Below, in pieces: positions 10,301 to 20,500 of a stretch of DNA of 64,000 bases. How positions within the stretch are numbered: the stretch's first letter is position 1; each line of letters begins with the position of its first letter. Position numbers and translations under genes: made by a program. The stretch is from Cloeon dipterum (Eukaryota > Arthropoda > Insecta > Ephemeroptera > Baetidae): NCBI RefSeq assembly GCF_949628265.1, contig NC_088790.1, positions 25,796,545-25,860,544 of the forward strand. Reading direction: 5' to 3'. The notes below the pieces were generated by a model. That model saw only the letters and a list, made by a program, of their open reading frames with translations, had not been told where the DNA came from and did no database searches.

Positions 10301-13300
10301 TTAAGTTTCTCTATAACAACCAGTTCAAATTTTTTCGAAACACATAAATTTGAGAAAAATTTGATCAATTGGATAAACTAGAAATTAAATCAGCTTTCTG
10401 AATTTAAGCAGTTTTTGACGCTACTATCAACTAATGAATTTTAATTAGGCTTAACACAGAACCCTTTCGAAAATCTGCAATTTTTAAAAAATAAATAAAA
10501 CTTCAAGACTAAAAAGTACTATTTTTTATCTTCTCACTATTAAATTAACATAATTTTTCTCACCCCAGAATTAATTTCCTTTACCCAAAAACTGGTTAAA
10601 TTCGAAAAATTTGATTTTTTTGGGGCACTTTTGGTCAGAATAATAAGAAAAAAATTGGTCGCTTTAAGATTCTTTGTAATATCTTTTTTTAAATAATAAA
10701 ATCACTATAAATCCACTTGAAAGTAATTTTTGCAACTCACCCCAACACTTCTATAAGCGGTGTAGATATCCTGCTTGGTCACAGGTGTTCCAAAGTGCAT
10801 CCTGCCCTTGCGAAACGCCTTGATGATGAAGTTGTTCACTGCAAAGCGATGCTAAGTTAGACCAATTCAGATTCTAATCAAAGACTCCTTACTTTTCCTT
10901 GAGAGACCTGAGCCAAGGTTGTGACTCAAGTCAAAAGGGTCTTCGATAGCGATGCACTTGTTAGTCCACAGCTTCCTGAAGCGCAGCAGCTTTTTCTTCT
11001 GTCGGATGGAGATGACATGCTCGTTGTAGTCAAACTCTTCAGTGTAAAATTTGAGCAGCTCGTACCAAAGCTCACCAACGGAAGTTGTGTTCTGTCCGTA
11101 AGCAGGCCACACTTCATGCTGTGGAATATAAATAAGTAATTCTGCTTTTAATCAAATCAACTGCAACTACCAAACTGTCCAAATCGTCAAAGAACCAGGT
11201 ATTCCATCCATCAATCAGTACCTCGGGTGCAGTGTCGCCTTTGTAAAGCTGAAATGGAAATTAGATATGCAAGGGTCAAGGCAGGCATTGATCAAACCTC
11301 TTGCAAAACTGGAATGACGGGAGGCTCACACTGCTGCAGGAAGTAGATGGCCATAAGAATGTAGGCGTATGAAGACAAGCTGCCTCTTGAGGCGTCACAA
11401 ATATCACACAACTTTGCAAAGCGTTTCAGAGTGTAGCCCAAGATCTAAAAATGCAAAAATATTCAATTAACACATCTGTTAAAATGGTGAGAGAAATTTA
11501 TAGAGGTCTCAGCCAGTCGCCAGTGAAGAAGGGTCGAAAATGAAAAACTTAAATATAATTCAAAATTTTTCCAAAAAAAGGTTCTCTATTTGGCCAGTTG
11601 AAATTTTCAGACGAATTTTGTGCGAAAATAGTTAATTTGAGAAACATTTTCTCAATAGTAAAAACACTGGAAATTTAATCAGCTTTCTGAATTTAGGCAG
11701 TTTTTGACACTACTATCAACTGGTGAATTTAATGAGGCAAAACAGACCTCTTTCGAAAATCTGCATTTTTTAAAAAAGGAAATAATTTTCAAGACTCAAA
11801 AGTACAATTTTTATCTTCTCACTATTAAATTTTCATAATTTTTCTCACCCCCCAAGCAAGTAATTTCCTTTACTCGTAGCCGGTAAAATTCGAAAATTGG
11901 ATTTTGGGGCACTTTTGGTCAGAAGTATATATAAAAATAAAATGATAGGTTACGCTTTTCATGTAATATCATATTTTTAAATTATAAAAATTACTTTAAA
12001 TCTCACGGCTGAGACCTCTAGAAATTTTGAATCAGTAAATAAGTAAAAAATAGCTCACCTTAACCCTTGGATCGATTTGTGTGTAGAGTTGCAACATTTT
12101 GGTGTTGCGCTCAGCCAAAGAGTTGTACAAACTAATATCACACTCGACCCTGATGCGAGGGTAAGTGAACTTGATGATCGGGACTTTGGCAGTAGTTATG
12201 GTTAGCATATTCTGGATGTGTTCGTAAGTCTTCAGCTCGTTGCTCAGTTCATCAAAGAATCCAATATCAGTGTTGCCCTGATGGCAAATATTTGAAAACA
12301 TAAGCAAGCACGGGACAAATTAATGTACGCACTTCTCCAGTGGCATTATTGGTGAAAGTAAGGTTGATGTCCAGGTCAGACTGCTTGAAGCCAAAACCGT
12401 TGCACGATGAGCCAAACAACTCAAGCTGGACGAAGGGAAACTTCTGTTTCAGATGCTCCTGCAGACTTTTGACGAATGACTGTCTCTCCATTACTTCTTC
12501 ATCAGACGGCAGCCAATTTACTGTTTAATTTAAAATAAGTACAGCGGATCTAGAAATTTAAAAAAAAATCCTTACGCATTTCCTGCTTGCAAATAGTGTC
12601 TAATTCACGTAGGAACTTGGTAGACATCGGGGGCAGGTCTTGCAGGGGGGGAAGGAAGGTGTCCGGGCAGTCGTTGCGTGTGTGCCCTTCCATGAGGCAG
12701 ATGTTGCACACCACCGGTACATCCTGAAGACAGAGTATTATCATCAGCAAACGTCATAATGTACAATTGTATTTTGTTACAAGACGTCAAGATGCCGAGA
12801 TTCTAATTAACGGCAGAAAAATTATTTCAATAGACAAAAAATTCCACTTTAACTAACCTGAGCAAATCTTTTGGGGTCGAAGCTGAACCTGTAGACCTCC
12901 TTTCTCAGCCTGAGGCACATCGCCTGGGCCACCCTGGGCGAGACAATTTTTGAGGCGTAGAATCCGTACCTCAGCTCTTCCTTGATGCCCATTTTGTCCA
13001 ATCCTTTTTCCAATTCCTCCACTGAATACACTTTCTTGCTCTCGTTTGACGCGTAGAAGTGTTTCACGTCCCTGTCCATCATGTCGATGGCACCTTGCTC
13101 TGCGCGCACCATGTTCAGTTGCATTTCAGGAATATGCATGAACCTTTCCAAGGGCAACTTTATGGTACCCAACAGAGGCCCGACGTCAGTTTGTGGAACT
13201 GCGAAGTACTGGTACGCGTCCAGGAAGCACGTCATGATGTAGTCGTACGTCGTCGACACCAAGTATCGCGACACGTTGCGCTTCGAAAGATAGGGATCTG

Positions 13301-16300
13301 CGAAAAAGAGGTATTTGTCTTAGAAAAATATTTATGGAGAGCAAAATAGAAACAAGCGCTCGCTGCGCGCACCGACGGATGCATTGGCAATGCGTCGAAA
13401 TTTGTAGGACAAATCGCGAAAAGTGTGACTAATCTCAGGGTGGGAGACCCTGATAAAGGTCGTCAGGGTAGGTCAGTTGGTAGGGCTTATCGAGACGATT
13501 CGTTTGAGACTTCGTGACTTGAAATCCATCGATCCGTTGAATTGTAACAGAAAAAACACCAATGTCGCATGTGCACTTTCCGAGTCGTAAGGCGGAAAGC
13601 AGTAAATAATGAAAATTAATTTTTCTATGGGCGTAATTAAGCTCAAAATCGGTCTCCAGACCTGCATGTGCGGTGGAGCAGCGATAATTATCACAATCTG
13701 TGTCAGTTTCCGGTAAGAATGATGGATTTTTCATTTGCCATGGTATTTTTATAGGGAAGTCCAAAAACCACGTACGTTTTCTGAACTTCTAAATGAAACG
13801 GTTTCTAAGATAGTTTTCAATAATTTTCTAATTATTTGCTCATAACCTTGACTTAAAAAATCGTCTAATATAAATTTTTGAAGAAATCGAGGCAGAAAAT
13901 AGCAATTAAAAAAAAACAGGAACGGAAATATTGACCACTCAGACCATTTTCACATGGGAAAAATTGAAAAAATTAATTTCTTGCACAAGAAATTGAGTGG
14001 TAAAAACTGCAACGCGCCAGCCGGAAAGTTTTGGGTCCCGTGGGTAGCCAGCAGCCGCCGATGAAAAAGTGCAGGAGAAAAAAGGTATTCTGACCCTTCC
14101 AGCCGTTAAGCACTATAAATCTGTACGTTTAAAATATTGCCAGCCACCGGGGAAAAAATTCTTTTCCATTTTCTTGAAATCTAATGGGGACTTTTGTATT
14201 TTTTTACGTCCCCTCTATCAAATCATTTCCTGGGCAGAGAAATTTTGTATTTTATATGCGAAACATGATTCAAATATTTTCAAATCAAGCGTAAACTGTC
14301 ACGAGACTTACCTTCAATAGCAATCTTTCTTGAGTTCCAGTGCTTGTCACTTTTGGTCACTAGTTCTTTAGCTCTAATGCAGACACAGTTTTTCGTTTCT
14401 GGGAACTCAATGGCGTAGAACTTGAACATTCTATACCACAGCTCTCCAAGTGACATGTCATTTTTGGACTTCCAATCTGGAATGCCTGATTCAGGGATAA
14501 GCAGCAAATTCAGCATTGCTAAAAGTTTTACCGTCTTGAATGTCCTTGATTACAGGCAAGACCGGCGACTGCAATTGCTGCAGGAAGTAGACCAGGAGCA
14601 GAGAATACGAATACGAAGGCAGCATGGCCATTTGGGTGTCGTCTATTTTACACAGCTGTGAAATTCACAATCAAAATCAGAGTTGCAAAAAATGCAGTGT
14701 GCTGATAAAAAAAGCGTTTCTTTTTTTCAATTTCAACCAGTTTCTTGCTGGCAATTTTCAGTTTTCAATAATTTTCTAATTATTCGCTCATGACCTCAAC
14801 TTGAAAATTTGTTAGAGAAATATTTTGAGAAATTGAGGCAATTTAAAATAAAAAATCTGCACAATAGACGAAATTTTGACCACAATGACAACAAAATTTA
14901 GATTTTCACTTGTAATGGAATAAATCGTCCTAGTCCCAGTAAAATTGCGCGACTTTCAACAACCAAACGCGAATTTCCTTGTTGCAAGAAAAGGTCAACA
15001 ATCAATTCGACAGTGAAAATGTGGGTGTTTATTGGACGTTGCGCAATTTTACCAGGGCCAGGCCGAAATTCATTTCTTGCGCAAGAAATTGAGTGGTAAA
15101 AACCAACAGTGAAAATAACCGGGTGGCAAGCATAAATGCAACCCTGATAGAAATGAAGAATCAGGACGTCGGATAAATTTTAAACATACCTTAGTCCAAA
15201 GCCGGAAACAACTGCCAAGTGGTTTGACCCTTGGATCAATTTTAGTGTACATTGCCACCAATTTGCAAGTGTTGGTAGCGTCGTGGTGGTTTAAGCTGAG
15301 CACACAGTTGAGGCTTCCGGACTTGTTCTTGAATAGAATTGAGGGAATATCATTGTTGAAGTCAGATTCCACTTCCCTGCGCAAGACAAAATTTTTGATT
15401 AAACCTGCGAATGCGAAGGGCAGCTGGTTGCAATTACTTTGTCAGGTCAGAGGCACTCAGGACTTGGAGAGCTTGCTGCAGCATATCAGGTGCCAACAAT
15501 TCCTTGGCCACAATAAAGTCCAAATTTAAGTCAGCCTTTTTCAGTGCAATTCCAGTCAAGGAAGATCCGTACATCTGCACTCCACAACCTGCAAAAGAAA
15601 TTGTCGGTCATCAATTATAAAAATATAAATTAATAAAAATACCAGGTAAATTCTCAGATATCAAATTGTTGATTTGAGAGGCGAAAATGGACCTGTTCTG
15701 TATGTCAGCCTCGGTAAGCCCCTCCTTATGGTAAGTCTCACTCAAAAGAGCTGTCAGAGCTTCGAAGTGGCTCTCCACCGGGATGGGCAGATGTGCGATT
15801 GTCGTCAACTTCGCTTCAGCCTGCACATTTTAATCAATTATTTAAGCTATCAGGGCGGTTCTTAAGATCGAAGTAAAAATTTATGAGCTGACTGGCAGGT
15901 CATGTAGCTCTATTTTTGTCATAGAAATTTATTTTTAATTTGTAAAATCCGAAAAAATTGCAGTTCACATTCCACAGGAGCTCAATTCTTGCATCTAAAG
16001 CTAAAACGTTCGACTGTAAGTTTACCCACCTTCATATTGTTACTGTGCTTTTGCTCTTGGGCGTGCTGTTCGCAGTGGTTGAAAGACATGCAGTAGTAAT
16101 TGCAAAGCCTGCAGTAAAATTGTGCGTGTGGATGCTGAGAGGCCCGCTGAAAGAAAAAATAATAGTTACAATTTAACAACAAAACCACACTGTCTGAAAC
16201 AATTTTACTTTTATCAGGGTCACGAGGAAGTTGGATTCGAGCCATATTTGCTTGGGCACGTCCAGCTTGGGCGGCTGCAGTGGCTGCGATTCCACGCATT

Positions 16301-16505
16301 TGGGCTGGTGCAGCAGCCCAGGATTCTTGCGGACTATTAGCTGGTCGTCCGCATGGGCGGCTTGTTTGCCGCCGCCACTGTCGACCGGGGCCTTTTTCTG
16401 AGCGGGTTGAGGGTGATTCTGGCGTCGGGCGATACTCGTCGGCTCCCCGGGACGCCCCGGAGGCCGGCGGCTCCTCGCTTCTTCGCTGGGCGCTTTGCCA
16501 TTCAT
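7340..16505 (-). CDS. Terminal uridylyltransferase, TUT4/TUT7 (ZCCHC) type, 18 coding exons
   Basis: The exons, 5' to 3' on the - strand, are 16505-16209, 16146-16030, 15820-15643, 15588-15438, 15376-15190, 14655-14532, 14518-14312, 13297-12858, 12723-12576, 12520-12333, 12277-12059, 11444-11298, 11248-11171, 11118-10893, 10838-10741, 10206-9840, 9449-9106 and 7453-7340. They join in phase to 3630 nt (1209 residues). Domains in order: a matrin-like C2H2 finger (C111, C114, H127, H133); a first nucleotidyltransferase and PAP-associated module, degenerate (GSS 205-207, then D217-L-N219); a CCHC knuckle (C573, C576, H581, C586); a second nucleotidyltransferase (GSS 653-655, D665 and D667, third Asp D726) with PAP-associated domain; a CCHC knuckle (C955, C958, H963, C968); and a Gly/Pro/Gln-rich tail. 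TUT4/7 enzymes add uridines to pre-let-7, histone and poly(A)-short mRNA in the cytoplasm. The protein is shorter than the vertebrate ones (about 1500 residues). Confidence 0.92.
7454..9105 (-). other. Long last intron of TUT
   Basis: No coding exon was recognised in this 1.65 kb intron. It contains a family-C terminal repeat at 7910-7923 (TAGAGGTCTCAGCC) followed by diverged family-C-like DNA to about 8420, and the second copy of the dispersed repeat at 8640-8860. The rest is AT-rich and unremarkable. Confidence 0.45.
8640..8860 (-). repeat. Dispersed repeat, second copy (in TUT intron)
   Basis: Diverged relative of 1655-1945, in the same orientation on the + strand, inside the long last intron of the TUT gene. 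Its similarity was recognised by eye from several 8-15 base blocks in the same order. Boundaries are approximate. Confidence 0.4.
9703..9839 (-). CDS. Alternative C-terminus of TUT (retained-intron isoform)
   Basis: The exon holding the second zinc knuckle has a good donor (AAG|GTAAAG) at 9839-9840 that joins in phase to exon 9449-9106. If this donor is not used, the frame stays open for 45 more codons to a stop at 9703-9705, giving a Lys/Arg-rich tail that ends DAELV. The read-through tail has a coherent basic, helical-looking composition, so both ends may be real. The Gly/Pro-rich tail is the one that resembles known TUT4/7 C-termini. Confidence 0.5.
10310..10705 (+). repeat. Family C element remnant in TUT intron
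   Basis: Most of the intron 10207-10740 is an internal piece of the same element as 11501-12020. Shared blocks include AATCAGCTTTCTGAATTTA, a stretch beginning GCAGTTTTTGACGCTACTAT, and GGGGCACTTTTGGTCAGAA near the right end. The terminal TAGAGGTCTC motifs are not visible here, so the copy is truncated or decayed. Confidence 0.6.
11501..12020 (+). mobile_element. Family C MITE, hAT-like, full copy in TUT intron
   Basis: The element begins TAGAGGTCTCAGCC and ends with its exact reverse complement GGCTGAGACCTCTA. It is flanked by GAAATTTA (11493-11500) and GAAATTTT (12021-12028), a 7-of-8 match to an 8-bp target duplication. At 520 bp with no coding capacity, this fits a non-autonomous hAT-type element. 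It fills about 85 percent of the intron 11445-12058. Internal sequence recurs at 10310, 49880 and 54865. Confidence 0.75.
13298..14311 (-). other. TUT intron with unassigned and repeat-like DNA
   Basis: This intron of about 1 kb holds no recognised exon. A 109-codon antisense-free frame at 13435-13764 (-) has no recognised similarity and is not called. The segment 13995-14130 resembles 8216-8420 and 36330-36440 (GCCAGC, CCGATGAAAAAG, GTGCAGGAG blocks), so it is a dispersed repeat fragment. Confidence 0.4.
14678..15145 (-). mobile_element. Family A MITE copy A1, in TUT intron, with a nested insertion
   Basis: The ends are CAGAGTTGCA (14678) and TGCAACCCTG (ending 15145), near-perfect inverted repeats; the flanks ATCAAAAT and ATAGAAAT match at 6 of 8 positions. 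Internal hallmarks (TGCTGGCAATTTT, a TTCAATAATTTTCTAATTATT segment, ACTTGAAAATTTGTTAGAG, TTTCTTGCGCAAGAAATTGA) recur in all family copies. The element takes up 468 of the 534 bp of intron 14656-15189. A smaller element is inserted at 14929-15062. Confidence 0.75.
14929..15062. mobile_element. Small MITE nested in family A copy A1
   Basis: A 134-bp insert splits the family-A sequence between GGAATAAAT and AAATTCATTTCTTGCG, so AAAT may be the target duplication. Its ends are inverted repeats of about 25 bp: CCTAGTCCCAGTAAAATTGC at the left, and the right end reads CCTGGCCCTGGTAAAATTGC on the other strand. Comparison with uninterrupted copies such as 20021-20383 defines the insert. Confidence 0.65.
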
Positions 16506-17593
16506 GGTCTCTGCGGTTTAAAGTCTCACGTTTGAAATGTGCGGTCACGGCCTACATTCTCTACGGCCTGCGAAAATAAGACTTTTCTTAGTTCGCGAAC
16601 AACAGACTGAGCCTGTCTATCGGCTCTACAGGTCAATGGACAATCCGCTGCGATCAGAGCGCATGGCACCACTCACATTTCTCAGCCGCTAGCAAGAGAA
16701 GGCCAATTTTCCTCAAGATTTGGTTGTTTACCAAATAGCCAGGTGGACGGCCATGTTTAGATTGAGGAGCTAGAGCGCTGCGAGTGGGCCCGAATTATCG
16801 ATAATCGGGCACGATAAAAATTCCAATTGACTAAGTACGCAGGCCTCAGTCGGATAATTCTCTTTGGAGTGTGATGGAATCTATAAATTGTTTATTGCAG
16901 GCTTAAGTGACTCGCGCGGCAATTGATAATAAATGTTTAATTATCTCCCTTGTCATCATGATATCGATTAACAAAAGTTCGACTTATTTTAAGAACATGC
17001 TTTTGCGTGGTACATAATAACACGAAAAGAAGCGCAAAACGCAAAACAACCCGAGCGCCATCTTCACTGGTGCTCAACCAGTGCGCTGAAAATCTCAATT
17101 TCAAAGGAGTGATTTTAAATTAAGTTCTCATAAAAACGATGATACAACGCAAAAAATGAATCAAAACTCAAGTACTTCAAAGTCTTTGGGTTTGCGAAAC
17201 GCAAGTCAAGTTTCCATAAAATTCGCTAGAAGATTTTTGGGGTGTTCGGAATGGAGCTGAGGCCTTCAAATTAAAGAATGCATGGAATTGGACGAATAAT
17301 ATTTTGAAACAATAGAATATTCTCATAATTTTATTCCAGTTTCTCTAAAATTCCAACAAAGACCGGAGTTTTGCAGACTTGAAAATTAACAAAGTGTTAA
17401 TTTCGTTAACTCTTTCAGGCACGCACACACATGCGCGCCACCACCACCAGACGGCGGCAGGGGCGCGATTGTTGGCTGGCTGAGACGGACAAGTTCGGCA
17501 GAAAAATAGTAATGGTGCGCTGGTAGGTGCGATATGAAGTCGGATTTTGGGCCTCGCGACCGCGCCTAGGGCGTCGGACAATGGTGTAGGCGG
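16506..17593. promoter_or_regulatory. Divergent upstream region between TUT and ZNRF genes
   Basis: The two genes are head to head, with 1088 bp between start codons. A near-perfect 23-bp palindrome at 16789-16811 contains TATCGATA (16796-16803), the Drosophila DRE core bound by DREF and typical of housekeeping promoters. It lies about 290 bp from the TUT start and 790 bp from the ZNRF start. No TATA box is obvious for either gene. A GC-rich block at 17400-17590 probably is ZNRF 5' UTR. Confidence 0.5.
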
Positions 17594-20500
17594 ATGGGGG
17601 CCAAGCCGAGCACCGCCGCCGGGGGCGCCAGCAGCCCCAGGGCCCGAACCTTCTCTGCCTCGTCGAGCGCCGATGTTGTGAACGCGAGCGCCTCGGGCTT
17701 CAGCCTGCTCAGGGCGCTGCCAGGTGAGTCTCCCTTCGCAACAATCGGCTCCGTCCTTGCCTCAACGAGGACACCAGTGTCAGACGGGGGGCTCCCGGGG
17801 TGTCCCCTCACGCTCCCGTTTGCAACAATTTATACATCGGACGGGGCAGCGTGCCAAAAAGTTTTTGTGTTGGGCCCACGTCGGAAATTCAGGCTCGGGA
17901 TGCAATCTATCTGACTTGGGTCTTATTTCGCAGACCTTGCAGGCGCAGTATCCAGCGACCGGCTGCGGGCGCGATCGCTGTCCAGCGTGCCGCAGGAGGC
18001 GGCCACGGGGGGCGGCGGCCGCGGCCTCGCCATATCCGAGAGTCCCGGCGAGACGGACTCGAGCTCCGAGGAGCAGCCGGAACAGCAGGTGGCCGCCGTC
18101 GCGGCCGCCGGCCTCGGCATCGCCACGCCGCGCGTCTACGCCGCCCACTCGCTGCCCTCGCACATCTGGAACCTTAATGGTGAGACACAAAAAATCTCCT
18201 TCTTCGCCAACCAGACAGGTTTCACGACATTTGCTCGAGTTGAAGGCTAAGTAAAAGTAAACACCAATGCTCTAGGAAGCGGTGCTGATAAGATTAGAGA
18301 GGCAGTCTGCTGTTCCCATGTTGTACGGATTCAAATCAATTTTATGGAAAATTTTCCAACGACCTGGAGGCTTTAAAAAATATTTTTACCAGACGTATAT
18401 TATTTGGAATAATAGAATTTATGCTTATATTTTCATATTATTCCCGCTAATAATTTAAAAACTGAAAACCTATTGTTTATTTTGAATCACATCACGCGAG
18501 ACGCACAGTTTCCTTTCGCAATAATTGGACCTTGGCACTTGAGCGTGCGACTCTCACTTTCCTCGACAGAGTCAATGGGCCGAGGAAGCGGAAAAGTGGC
18601 CCTGCGGCGGTCAGGCGGTGCGCTCGCTCGCTCGAACTAGAAGATACAGCGTCCCGTCCCGTGGGCGAAAGGGTTGTTGGCGTGCGGGCGCCGAAGCCCC
18701 GATCGGCCGGCACCGCACTTGTTGTGATGCCGCCGCCTCACTTCTGCGTCACTCAGCTGCTTCCTTTATATTATTCCCGTTTCGCCGAGCACGTAACGAG
18801 AAAATCTGGCTGCCTTCCTTTGATCGCAAATTAGCAAATTTCGAGGGCGTGCGGGAGGAGCCGATTGCTTAACATTCGTAGCATTCGTGGAAGAGCGTTT
18901 TGTTAATTGGGAATCCGGAGAACTGGTACGCGTCTTTATTCTGGGGAATTTTTTAAGAGATTTTAGAGATTTCCCGGTCCAGGTCGCTTCGGCAACAAGC
19001 AATGGGGTATTTTCGTTGGAAATTATTTGTTGCACAATACCCATCGCGCAACCGATCTCAAAGATATTATTTGAAAGCAATAACAAACATTGGGTATTGT
19101 GATAATTTTTGTTTACGTCCTCTGCTGCGTCAAAAACATATTGTGGAGAAAAAAAAACTTTAGTCAATCTCCGAACTACTCATTTGAGTCAACACGTTTT
19201 GAATTATTATTTTATGACTAACCAGAAAAAAATTATTTCTTTGTCGCTTGGAAGAATGACCGGAGATCTATTCGCTCGTTACCAACTTTAAACTGCGTTC
19301 CACTCATTTCTACCTGTGCTGACAATGAGTCTCGAATTATTTTCCTTGGTTAGCACGCAGTGATGAGTTTTTGAAAGGCTTCTGTTAGACGCGGCAAAAG
19401 TGGCTTAAGCGGAAAGTACGCACGAGATAGACTTTTGCAATTCCAAGTAGTGCTTACGGACTCCATAAGATATTTCTTCTAGTAAATTTAAATTGGGATC
19501 GTTTCAATCACTCGACCGAGCCGCGCATGATGGCCGCCTTTAGAGTCTCCGCGCAAAAGTTTGACTCTTTAATAAATAATAAATATTGCAAAAAACATAC
19601 ATAGCAGGGGGAATTTTTTTATCTAAAAATGACGGACGAGGAGAATTCACTGCCCATTATTGCGAGACCATGGCGAAATGTTTACATTTTATATTCACGG
19701 ATCTGTCACTTGCAATTGTTGAGAAATCACGCTGCACTCAACGAAAACCCAAATTCTTATTGTCGAATTCCCCTTGCAACAAAAAGAATGAAATTCGAGT
19801 GATTCTGACTCCTTACCTACCTCAAGGCTCTGGGAGCGGCCATATTATTACATATAAAAAGTCGTATTGCGTACTGTTATGCAAAGAGGAGTAAGAGCAC
19901 AAACCTAGTCAAACATTGGGTCTATTGTTTGTGGAATGAAGCAACAATGTGCATGTGCAATAATCAAATCAGGATCTAGAATCAGATAAATTTCATATTT
20001 GTATAAAGTTTACGAAAAATCAGGGTTGCAGGAAACTCGCATTTTTAAATAAAATGCAGTGCAGTGGTTAAAAGGTTTTTTTAATTTTTACCAGTTTCTT
20101 GCAGGCAATGTTTGCACTTCGTCAGTTGTCAATAATTTTCCAATTATTTGCTAATGACCTCGACTTGAAAAATTGCCAGAGAAAGATTTTGGAAAAATTG
20201 AGGCAGCAAATAGCAATTTAAAAGAAACAAAATCTGCACAGTAGAGGAAATTAGCTGCAAATTTTAGATTTTCACATTGAAAATTTGGAATAAATTCATT
20301 TCTTGCGCAAGAAATTGGTGAAAATTGAGTGATAAAATAAAACCAGTGAAGGAAAAACCCGGGGATAAGCAAATGCAACCCTGCGAAAAATTGAACGGTT
20401 TGTTAATAATTTCGATCCCTCTCGTCGCGATCTATCCAACGCTATGCAAAAAATATACCTCTCGTGAAATAAATCATGATTTCCAATAGGGAGACATTGC

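Noticed and set aside
13435-13764. 109-codon frame on - strand in a TUT intron
   Set aside because: No recognised similarity, no splice sites in phase with neighbouring TUT exons, and repeat-like surroundings.
19586-19894. 102-codon frame on + strand in ZNRF intron
   Set aside because: No recognised motif and no canonical splice sites matching ZNRF phases.
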